A DNA stretch of 49,689 nucleotides from Myxococcales bacterium (GTDB lineage Bacteria; Myxococcota_A; Polyangia; Palsa-1104; JAEUJZ01), in assembly GCA_016794465.1 (NCBI GenBank), contig JAEUKA010000084.1, forward strand, positions 1 to 49,689, written 5' to 3'. The notes below the pieces were generated by a model. That model was not told the DNA's origin. It saw only the letters and a program-made list of their open reading frames with translations, and searched no databases. Below are positions 17,230 to 26,000 of the stretch, piece by piece (the first letter of the stretch is position 1; the number at the start of each line of letters is the position of its first letter). Position numbers and translations under genes: made by a program.

Positions 17230-20200
17230 TTGAGAGATGGTGTGTCAGTAGCGACGAAAAATCTTCGACCGGAGACCTCTGCCGACCTGACTGGCCGATT
17301 TGGGCGCAGCGTGGCGTTGATCATCGGCATCGATCGATACGGTCACGGCATCGAGCCTCTGCAAACCGCAGTCGCCGATGCCCGTGCCATCGCCGCAACT
17401 CTTCAGCGGGACCATGGCTACGAAGTCTTCCTCCTCCTTGATGAAGCGGCGACTCTAGAAGGGCTGCGTAATCAGCTTCAGGAGCTGGCGCGTTCCCTAG
17501 ATGTCACCGATCGCCTGCTCGTATACTTCGCCGGCCACGGCGTCGCGATCACCGACGATGACGAGCCACAAGGCTTCGTGTTGCCGTACGCCGCGACGCC
17601 CGGCTATGCGGAGGGTTACCTCGCGATGAACGAGCTTCACGACAGCCTGGCTGCGCTGCCGTGCCGGCATTTGCTCCTCATCTTGGATTGCTGCTTCGCC
17701 GGATCGTTTCGCTGGACCTCTCTCAAGCGCGACATCATGCTGCTCCCTTCGGCGATGTACTGGGAACGCTATGAGCGTTTCTCGAGCGATCCGGCCTGGC
17801 AGGTCATCACCTCGGCCGGGCCAGATCAGCGGGCGTTCGATACCCTATCGCTGCGTGATCACCGCGGACAGGAAGGGCAGCATTCGCCGTTTGCGGCGGT
17901 GCTCTTGCAAGCGCTCGCTGGCGCAGCCGACACGCCGCCGACGGATGGTCTGATTACGGCGACGGAGCTCTACATCTTCCTGCGTAACACGGTCGAGCCG
18001 CACAGTCTAAATCGAGCACGGCAGACTCCGGGGCTGTGGCCGCTGCGCAAGCATGACAAGGGAGAGTTTCTGTTTCAGGTGCCGAACCACCCCGTCGTCC
18101 TGACGTCGGCGCCGCCGCTTACGCTGTCCAACAATCCCTACCGCGGACTCGAACCGTTCACCGAGCAGCGCCACTTTCACGGACGCGGGCCCCTCATCGC
18201 GCAGCTGCTCGACCAAGTCCTGCGCGACCGCGTCGTTTTGCTGCTGGGAGCGTCGGGTAGCGGCAAGTCGAGTCTCGTCCGCGCAGGTCTGCTGCCCGCG
18301 ATCGAGCAGGCGGCGGCGGAGCTGCGCGTGTTGGGTCCGCTGCGACCGACTGCGAACCCCCTGACCACCTGGCTGCACATCGACGAGGTGCTGACCCGCG
18401 AGGATGCGCAAGGACAGCATCTTATCGTCGTAGATCAGCTGGAAGAGCTATTCTCGCTGTGCCTGGATGACTGGCAGCGCCGAGAGTTCATGAAGCGCCT
18501 TCTGGCGTCGGGACAGAGAATTCTGCTGGTACTGCGCAGTGATTTCGAGCCCCAGCTCAGCGCCAACGCACTTATCAATCGAGGTGATATCTCCAGGATG
18601 GAGATGACGCCGCTGCGCCAGGATGAGCTGCGTGAGATCATCGAGAGGCCGGCGGCGGAGCAAGTGCTCTACTTCGAGCCGCCCTCTCTCATCGATCGAC
18701 TGATCAATGACGTCGAGCAGATGCCAGGCGCGCTGCCGCTGCTCTCATTCACCCTGAGTGAGCTCTATCGCCTGCGGCTGCAACGCCCGACGGAGCGTAC
18801 GCTGACCCAGGCGGACTACGAAGACATTGGCGGCGTGGCCGGCGCGCTGACTCGCCGGGCGTCTGCGGAATGTGATGCTCTCATCCAGGAAGACGCGAAG
18901 GCCGAGCGCACGGCGCGAAACATCCTTCTGCGCATGGTCGCTGCCACCGGCCAGCTCGCGCGCCGTCGTGTCACGCTCACCGAACTGGAGTTTGGCGATG
19001 CAGCAGAAGACGGCCGAGTCTGGAAGCTGTTGAAACGCCTGCGGGAGGCCAGGCTCCTGACCAACGATCAAGAAGCGGGTCAAAGCTGCATCGAGCCGGC
19101 TCACGATGCCCTGGTTAGCGGCTGGGAGCGTCTCGTGCGCTGGCGAAGTGAGACTGTAGATCTTCCGCTGCAGCGTCTGTTGTGGGCTGCGGCCTACGAG
19201 TGGGATCGTCGCCATCGCGCAACTGGTGATCTCTGGGACCGGAGTGACCGGCTGGAATTCCTACGGAAGGAGATGGAACAGGACGGCACCTGGCTGAACC
19301 GGATGGAGGCACAGTTCGTCCACGCGAGTCTCCGACGTCTTCGCAGAACTACGCTGACTCGCTGGGCTCTCGTCATCGGGACATTCGTTGCGCTGCTGGG
19401 GCTCTCGCTCGTCGCGCTGAGGCAGCGGGATGATGCACGGGAGCAGCAGCAGCGCGCTCTCACCGAGGCGCGGGTCGCCCTATCTCGCCAGCTCGCGGCG
19501 CAGGCAATGCGCGAGCACTCTCCGGATCTTGCAGCGCTGCTCGCGATCCAGGGACTCATCACTGACGATCAGCTGGAGCCCCGCTCGGCGCTGCGCGCGG
19601 TAATCGAAGAAGCACCGCTGCGGGCAGCGGTCTTGCATGGCAAGGCCAAACCCGTCGAGAGCCTTGCGATCAGCCCTGACGGGACCTTGCTCGCCGTCTG
19701 CAGCGAGGCGGACGGGATCTTCGATATTTTTGATCTGAAGAGTTACCGGCTGCTGAGCAGCAACAGCCTGCCATCTTATGAACCACTGCGGAGCGCGGCT
19801 TTCAGCCCGGATCAACACATGCTGGCGCTCGGGCGTTCCGGGGGAATCGTGTTATGGGATATGGTGAATGGTCGGGTACTGCGTGAGCTCACGGGACATC
19901 CAGGTTCCGTGATCGGCATGCGGTTTAAGGCCCGCGGAGCTCAGCTTCTGGCCGCTGACTGGTCCGATGGGCTGTTCACGTGGGACCTGGGCAGCAGGCG
20001 TCCCCTTTCATTACGGCAGATACGCCGCCAGTCTCTGCTGGAGGGGAGCACCCACACCGATATGAGCGCCTCAGGGCATTACGTGCTTCAGGGGCGCGAG
20101 AACCAGCTCACGATGTGGCGCATCGAGCAGAACATTGGAGACCCGATTCCGCTGCCTTCGAACAGCGACTCAATCCTATCCGTGGCCATCGATTCGCAGG

Positions 20201-21606
20201 GCAAACTCGGCGCAAGCGGTCACTTCGGCGGTGAAGTCCTCTTGTGGGATCTTGAGCGCTCGCGACTTCGTTCGCGTGATCGCCAATCGACGCAAGGAGT
20301 GCAGTCGCTGGCCTTCAGTCCGGACGGGAGTTTGCTGTCCGCCGGACGTCAAGACGGCTCGATATCCTTATATGAGACGGCGAGGACAGACGGCCCGTTG
20401 GACGACTGGCGCGCCCACAAGAAGACCGTGACCAGCTTGATCTTTTCGCCGGATGGCCAGCGGTTGGTCTCCGGCGCGACGGACGGCAGCGTTGTGGTCT
20501 GGGATCTTCGATGGCGCAGGCCGTTCGGACTACCGAATGAACGGCACACAAAAGAAAAAAGGATTGGTAGCCTGAGCGTCAGCCGTGACGCCAGACGCAT
20601 CGTCACGAGCAGCCTGGACGGTTCGGTGCGCCTGTGGGACATCGAAAGCAAGCGGCTGCTCGGCCGACCCTATCGTCCCCATCCTGGCTCCATCCTGGGT
20701 CTAGGCGTGATCCCGGTCCTGAGCACGGACATCAGCCCAGATGGTCGCTGGCTGGCGAGCGGTGGACAAGATGGCGGCATCGTCTTGATCGACACGACAA
20801 CCGACGAACCTCGCACGCTGACCCCGAAACATCGAGAGGCCGTCGAAACCGTTGCATTCGATCCGGCCGGCAAGATCCTGGCGAGCGTCGGTTGGGAAGG
20901 TGAGATAGCGCTCTGGGATCTCGCCACCGGGAAGCGACGAGGAGAGCCCCTCAAGGGCCACCACCACCCCATGAGCGACTCCATCAAGCTCGATTTCAGC
21001 CCCGACGGCAGGCTTCTGGCCTCTGGAAGTAGTGATGAGACCGTGTTACTTTGGGATGTGGAGACAGGGAAGCCGGTCGGCTCGCCGCTTCGGCATGAAG
21101 CGATTGTGTCGGCCGTGCGTTTCAGCCGCGATGGGCGGATGCTGGCGGTCGGCAGCAACCAGCAAGTCTTCCTCTGGAACCTGCCGTCACGCACGCTACG
21201 TCCGCTACCGCTGCGAGGGCACACTCAGTCGGTCGCTCACCTAAGCTTCGCCCCCGACGGAAAAGTCCTCGTCTCAAGCGATCTGCGGGATGTGCGCATA
21301 TGGGATCTGGACAGCGGTCAGCTCGCGGGTCCGCCCCTCGATGCGTCGCTGGCGGAGGTCAGCTGGGATGGGCGCTTGCTGGTGGTGGCGGAGCGAGAAG
21401 AGCTGCGCGTACACGAGCTCTCGATCGCTGCCTTCAGCCGTCAGGGCTGCGAGCTGGCCAATCGAAATCTATCTCTCGCAGAATGGACACAATACGTCGG
21501 AAAGGGCGCCTACTGTCGAACTTGTGCAGCGCATGAACCAGGCGCCGGTGCACCAGCCTATGCGCCTTCCTGCAAGGCCGTGCCAACGGCTGGCACCGGC
21601 CCGTGA
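17230..21606 (+). CDS. caspase-like peptidase - nSTAND NTPase - WD40 protein
   Basis: This 1458-residue signalling protein starts with a C14 caspase-like domain (about 28-270). Its His/Cys dyad is visible in YFAGHG (His103) and DCCFAG (Cys155). A STAND-type NTPase follows (about 300-690), opening with NPYRGLEPF and carrying Walker A GASGSGKSS near 339 and Walker B LIVVDQLEEL. One hydrophobic helix at about 707-728 is followed by a charged helix. About 14 WD40-type repeats then fill residues 797-1430, enough for two seven-bladed propellers. Such proteins are thought to sense a ligand with the propeller and unleash the protease on NTP-driven assembly. Substrate and trigger are unknown. The TTG start is uncertain; GTG 17242 is possible. 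Confidence 0.9.
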   Translation: MRDGVSVATKNLRPETSADLTGRFGRSVALIIGIDRYGHGIEPLQTAVADARAIAATLQRDHGYEVFLLLDEAATLEGLRNQLQELARSLDVTDRLLVYFAGHGVAITDDDEPQGFVLPYAATPGYAEGYLAMNELHDSLAALPCRHLLLILDCCFAGSFRWTSLKRDIMLLPSAMYWERYERFSSDPAWQVITSAGPDQRAFDTLSLRDHRGQEGQHSPFAAVLLQALAGAADTPPTDGLITATELYIFLRNTVEPHSLNRARQTPGLWPLRKHDKGEFLFQVPNHPVVLTSAPPLTLSNNPYRGLEPFTEQRHFHGRGPLIAQLLDQVLRDRVVLLLGASGSGKSSLVRAGLLPAIEQAAAELRVLGPLRPTANPLTTWLHIDEVLTREDAQGQHLIVVDQLEELFSLCLDDWQRREFMKRLLASGQRILLVLRSDFEPQLSANALINRGDISRMEMTPLRQDELREIIERPAAEQVLYFEPPSLIDRLINDVEQMPGALPLLSFTLSELYRLRLQRPTERTLTQADYEDIGGVAGALTRRASAECDALIQEDAKAERTARNILLRMVAATGQLARRRVTLTELEFGDAAEDGRVWKLLKRLREARLLTNDQEAGQSCIEPAHDALVSGWERLVRWRSETVDLPLQRLLWAAAYEWDRRHRATGDLWDRSDRLEFLRKEMEQDGTWLNRMEAQFVHASLRRLRRTTLTRWALVIGTFVALLGLSLVALRQRDDAREQQQRALTEARVALSRQLAAQAMREHSPDLAALLAIQGLITDDQLEPRSALRAVIEEAPLRAAVLHGKAKPVESLAISPDGTLLAVCSEADGIFDIFDLKSYRLLSSNSLPSYEPLRSAAFSPDQHMLALGRSGGIVLWDMVNGRVLRELTGHPGSVIGMRFKARGAQLLAADWSDGLFTWDLGSRRPLSLRQIRRQSLLEGSTHTDMSASGHYVLQGRENQLTMWRIEQNIGDPIPLPSNSDSILSVAIDSQGKLGASGHFGGEVLLWDLERSRLRSRDRQSTQGVQSLAFSPDGSLLSAGRQDGSISLYETARTDGPLDDWRAHKKTVTSLIFSPDGQRLVSGATDGSVVVWDLRWRRPFGLPNERHTKEKRIGSLSVSRDARRIVTSSLDGSVRLWDIESKRLLGRPYRPHPGSILGLGVIPVLSTDISPDGRWLASGGQDGGIVLIDTTTDEPRTLTPKHREAVETVAFDPAGKILASVGWEGEIALWDLATGKRRGEPLKGHHHPMSDSIKLDFSPDGRLLASGSSDETVLLWDVETGKPVGSPLRHEAIVSAVRFSRDGRMLAVGSNQQVFLWNLPSRTLRPLPLRGHTQSVAHLSFAPDGKVLVSSDLRDVRIWDLDSGQLAGPPLDASLAEVSWDGRLLVVAEREELRVHELSIAAFSRQGCELANRNLSLAEWTQYVGKGAYCRTCAAHEPGAGAPAYAPSCKAVPTAGTGP

Positions 21607-21815
21607 AGCAGGGCGAAAACTGGAATTACCCCGGATCAAGAGTGGACGACGGGCGGGCGAGCTTACCAGCAGCGCGCCAATCAAATGGATCAGCGCGGCA
21701 CTGCGCCCCACCTGCTCCGCCGCCCCCAGCGACTGGGCTAGCACGTTGCGGTCTCTCGGCCGGCTACGTAGTCCGTTCTTTAGGGCGGATTTTCATCGCA
21801 GCAGTTGAGATGCTT

Positions 21816-22574
21816 CTAGCCAGGGAAGGCATTGAAGCTGCAATTGACTCTTTCGCCATCATAACTAAGCACGTCGACGGAGATAAACGAGAGTCCCCAG
21901 CCCACATACAGCTCGACGAAGCCTTTACTATCAGTGCTTCCATCCAAATAGAAGGGGATTCCTCCTCCATACATTCTCCACTTCATATTTGGACGAGAGC
22001 CTTTCACATCCAGAACCGCGGTTGGCGGGGGGAACAGAAACCAAAAGCAGTTGTGCCATGTTTGGCCGGCAGTAAGAGCCTGGGCATTTTTCTCTTTCCT
22101 GGCCTGCTCACGCAGCGTTTGTCGTTCGCCGTCATTGAGCAGTGTCTGCCAGCTACGCAAGATAAACTCCTTACGCGCGAGGTCCTGACTGTCAAGGATC
22201 GGAAACATATCATCGGAATAGCTTGCTGCTGCGTACTTGGGCGCATACGCCCCGGCTTTGATGAAGCCTTCCGCCAAGGCCTCTCGGTTCTTGATCGGAA
22301 ATGCATCCGCAGGCACAGCCATCGCCCGTGTACTCCGGTCTTCGATAGGGCCTGCCGCCATGGCCTGCGGAGTGTTGGGAGCGTGATCGCTCATTTGTCT
22401 CAGGCCGTCCGTGATTTTCCCGTTCTGTGGAGCCCGCTGCTCTCTCAATTTCGTCGGCATTGTTTGCTGGGTAGCGGAACCTTCCTCGTCAGTGGAGTTG
22501 ACCGAGTATGCTCCGTTCCCATCGCAGCCCAGGAGGAAAGAGAGAACCATCATGAAGCTTGTATTCCTCGTCAC
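21816..22574 (-). CDS. putative lipoprotein of unknown function
   Basis: This 252-residue protein begins with a short lipoprotein signal: MTRNTSFMMVLSFLLGCDG, with Cys17 as the likely lipidation site. Residues about 22-75 are low-complexity and polar, probably a flexible linker. The C-terminal part (about 165-252) is rich in aromatic residues and beta-like (WHNCFWFLFPPPTAVLDVKG, then a YGGGIPFYLDG stretch), suggesting a small periplasmic domain. I recognise no family. It sits alone on the minus strand between the two caspase genes and diverges from the second one, so it may share the TGGGAC array region. A plus-strand frame covering the same DNA looks like a shadow because it lacks any protein-like pattern. 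Confidence 0.6.
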   Translation of the reverse strand: MTRNTSFMMVLSFLLGCDGNGAYSVNSTDEEGSATQQTMPTKLREQRAPQNGKITDGLRQMSDHAPNTPQAMAAGPIEDRSTRAMAVPADAFPIKNREALAEGFIKAGAYAPKYAAASYSDDMFPILDSQDLARKEFILRSWQTLLNDGERQTLREQARKEKNAQALTAGQTWHNCFWFLFPPPTAVLDVKGSRPNMKWRMYGGGIPFYLDGSTDSKGFVELYVGWGLSFISVDVLSYDGERVNCSFNAFPG

Positions 22575-22764
22575 GCTCGCTCCTTTACCCCTCGAGAAAG
22601 GGGCGTCCTGGCCGTGGCGCGCTGTGGCACCACGACCTCTGTGTTGTCTAGATCACTTCGCACGCGGCGTGCCATGGAATCGCGAGTTGCTTGGCCGGAG
22701 ACGAGAACTTCCAGTTCTGGGTTCGCAATCAATCTAGATTTGGGAGCCCATAGGCCTGCGCCAT

Positions 22765-22810
22765 TGGGACATTTATGAGACACGCATGGGACCGCTATGG
22801 GACATGGGAT
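22765..22810. repeat. 11-bp phased TGGGAC boxes upstream of second caspase gene
   Basis: Boxes TGGGAC, TGAGAC, TGGGAC and TGGGAC start at 22765, 22776, 22787 and 22798, exactly 11 bases apart. A TGGGAT at 22805 follows after seven. The same hexamer forms the 21-bp array at 17094-17165. The array lies about 190 bases before the caspase start at 23004 and about the same distance upstream of the divergent lipoprotein gene, so it could serve either. Apart from this array, bases 22575-23003 show no gene and no clear promoter. Confidence 0.65.
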
Positions 22811-23003
22811 GAACTGCCTGCCCAGTTAGTCGGTTTCAGCCTCGATGATGGGCCATTATCGCCAAAGGTCATCGGGGCGCGACGGAGAACACCGTTTCTT
22901 GCCGCGAGAGGCTCTGTGATCTCCGCGATACACCGGTAACGGAACCACCGCAGACGCTCCGGCTCTTGGGCAAGCACTCGCCGTCTTCTGATATGAACGG
23001 CGT

Positions 23004-26000
23004 ATGCAAGAAGCTTCGCACGTGGCTGGCATGGGGTTTTCACGCAGCCTGGCAGTGATCGTCGGCATCGACAACTACGCCGCGGGCGTTCCACCGCTCG
23101 GTAATGCTGTGCGCGACGCCATGGCCGTGCAGCACTGCCTAGCCGAGGAGCACGGATATGAGATCCTCTCGCGCATCAACGAAGAAGCGGATGGGGAGTC
23201 GCTCATTCAGTTGCTCGAGGTGGAGCTTCCGAGGCGGCTCGGCAGCGAGGATCGTCTGTTGTTTTATTTTGCAGGTCACGGAATCGCTCTGCCTGATGAC
23301 CATGGCTATCTGATCCCCTACGGTGCAGAGCTCGCACGCACCGACAAGTTCCTGCCCATGCAAAAGGTCCAAAGCGCGCTCATGGCGCTGCCGTGTCGCC
23401 ATATGCTAGCCATCCTCGACTGCTGCTTCGCTGGCCGGTTTCCCGATGCGTCGAGCCGCGACATCTTATTGCAGCCGAAGAGCATCTACCAGGAGCGCTT
23501 TGCTCGCTTCGTACGTGACCCAGCCTGGCAGGTGCTGACGTCGGCAGCTCCCAACGAAGCGGCGCTCGATGTCATCGCGCTGCGCGACCAGCGGGGCGGC
23601 GGTGCCGGAACGCACTCGCCCTTCGCACTCGGCTTGCTGCGCGGGCTTCGCGGCGCGGCTGATGAGAACGGCGACGGGCTCGTTACGGCCACCGATCTTT
23701 ACCAGCACGTTCGCGCGTTCGTCGAAGCGGTCGCCGAGGAAATGGGCCGACGGCAGACTCCGCAGCTGCGCTCACTGTCACGCCACGAGCGCGGCGAATA
23801 CGTCTTTCGAATCCCCGGGCAGCCGCTGCATCTAGCCCCCGCACCGGCGCTCCTCGCCGGGGAGAATCCGTACCGGGGTCTAGCGTCTTTCACCGCGTCG
23901 GATGCCCATCAGTTTTTCGGCCGCGGGCGGCTCATTGCACAGCTGCTCGAGCATGTGCGCACCCGGCCGCTGACCGTAATCACGGGGCCTTCCGGCTCAG
24001 GCAAGTCGAGTCTGATCCAGGCCGGGCTGCTGCCTCGCCTGCGTGAGGAGCTGAAACTTCGCATCATCGACCCCCTGCGACCGGGCGAAGACCCGGTGCG
24101 CACTCTATTAGTCGCCCTGGGATCGAGTGAACGCAGCGTGCCTGAGGCGCTCCGTGCGATCCACGCCGCTTCGGCGGAGAGTAGGCTATTGATTGTTATC
24201 GATCAATGTGAAGAATTCTTCACTTTTCCGGATGATCCCTCAACGGGTGAACGGTTGCTCCAAGAGCTCACTGAAGCGGTTGGTGCCCTCGCTCCATGGC
24301 TACACATCGTGTTGGTGGTGCGGGCCGATTACACGGCGCGCCTCAAGCGGGTGCTCGCGACCCCGATCGAGCCTTTCATCGTCGGAGCAATGACCCAGGA
24401 CGAGCTGCGAGAGGCCATCGAGCGGCCGGCGATGAACCATGTACTGTTCCTCTCGCCTAAACTTGTTGATCGTCTACTTAATGAAGTGCTGCCCATGCCC
24501 GGAGCCCTCCCATTGCTGTCGTTCGCCTTGAGCGAGATGTATCTGCTCTACCTGAAGCTCGACGCCCAGGATCGGGAGCTCACACTGGAACACTACGAGC
24601 GGGTGGGCGGGGTGTCCGGAGCGCTGACTCGGCGCGCGACAGAGGAGTACGAAGCACTATGCCGACGCGATGTGCGCTACGAAAGCGCGGTGCGCAACGT
24701 CATTCTGCGGATGATTGGCGATGAAGGAACAACGCGCCGCCGCGTTTCGCGAGCAGAGCTGCACTATTCAGACCCGGCTGAGAATCGGCGCGTCAACGAG
24801 GTGCTGCGCGCCTTCGAAGCAGCTCGACTCGTGGTGTGGCAAGGAGGCAACGGTGAGGAGTCCTTCGTCGAGCCGGCGCATGACGCGCTGCTCAGTGACT
24901 GGGACCTACTCAAAGATTGGCGCAAGCAGGCACGCGAAGCGATAGCATTCCTGCGTGCGCTGGCCCCTGCGGCGGCCGAGTGGGAGCGCCGCGACAAGGC
25001 CAATGGATATCTATGGACCAGCACCCAGCGTTTGCCCGTCTTGCAGGCGCTGCTCGGCTACGGCAAAGGCTTGCTAAACGCGCGTGAGGAGGCGTTCACG
25101 CGACGGAGTCTGGCGCGGCTTCGCAGGCAGCGCGTGATCATTGCCAGCAGCGTTTGCCTCCTGGCCCTTCTGATGGTCCTCGCTACTTTTTTCTGGCGGG
25201 CTGCCGAGCGAAATGCGCAGGAGGCGCGCCAGCAATTGGCGGCGACTCATCGTGAGGCCGGCTGGCAGCGCTTACTCAATGCCGAGCCGCTCCAGTCGTT
25301 GGTCTGGCTCAGCGCGGCCTACCGCGAAGGAGATCGCAGCTCTGCGTTGGCCACCCTGCTCGCTAGCGCTACGCAGGATGTTCGCAGTCTGGCGCTGCTT
25401 GGTCACAGCGGACCTGTCTACCACAGCACCTTCAGCCCCGATGGCACGATGGTCGCGACGGCTGGCCATGACGGCAGTGTGCGGCTCTTTGATCTTCAGA
25501 GCGGACAAGCTCGGCGGGTGCTGCAGAGACACACCAAGCCGGTCAACCACGTGGCGTTCAGTGCGGATGGCAAGCGCTTGGCCAGCGCGGGCGAGGATGG
25601 CATGGCGCAAATCTGGGATGCCCTGCACGGCACTCTGCTTGCAACCTGCGGCGATCACAAGCGCAGCGTCGTGTATGTCGCCTTCGATCCGACAGGCCGA
25701 AGCGTGGTCACGAGCAGCCAGGATGGTACGATCGGCCTGTGCGATACGGCGACGGGCCGCCGCTTACGGACGCTACAGGGGTCGGAAGACGGCGTAGAGC
25801 GTGCCGTGTTCAGCTGGAACGGCACCCGCCTGCTTGCGTTGGGCAGCGACGTCCGCCTGTGGAACGCAGCGACCTTCGAGCTCATTACAACGCTGCACGA
25901 CAAAAAGGACAACCTTCATGACGCCCGATTCAGCGTCGACGGGAAGTGGATTCTAACCGCGGGCGACGATGGCACCGTGCGCATTTGGGACTCCACGAGC

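Noticed and set aside
21603..22778. Plus-strand frame of 391 codons after the first caspase gene
   Set aside because: It covers the minus-strand lipoprotein gene, which has a proper lipobox. The plus frame shows no protein-like hydrophobic pattern or motif.
22968..22981. GG-N10-GC pattern as a possible sigma-54 promoter before the second caspase gene
   Set aside because: Only the GG and GC match; the bases around them differ from TGGCAC...TTGC, and such pairs are expected by chance in a region this size.
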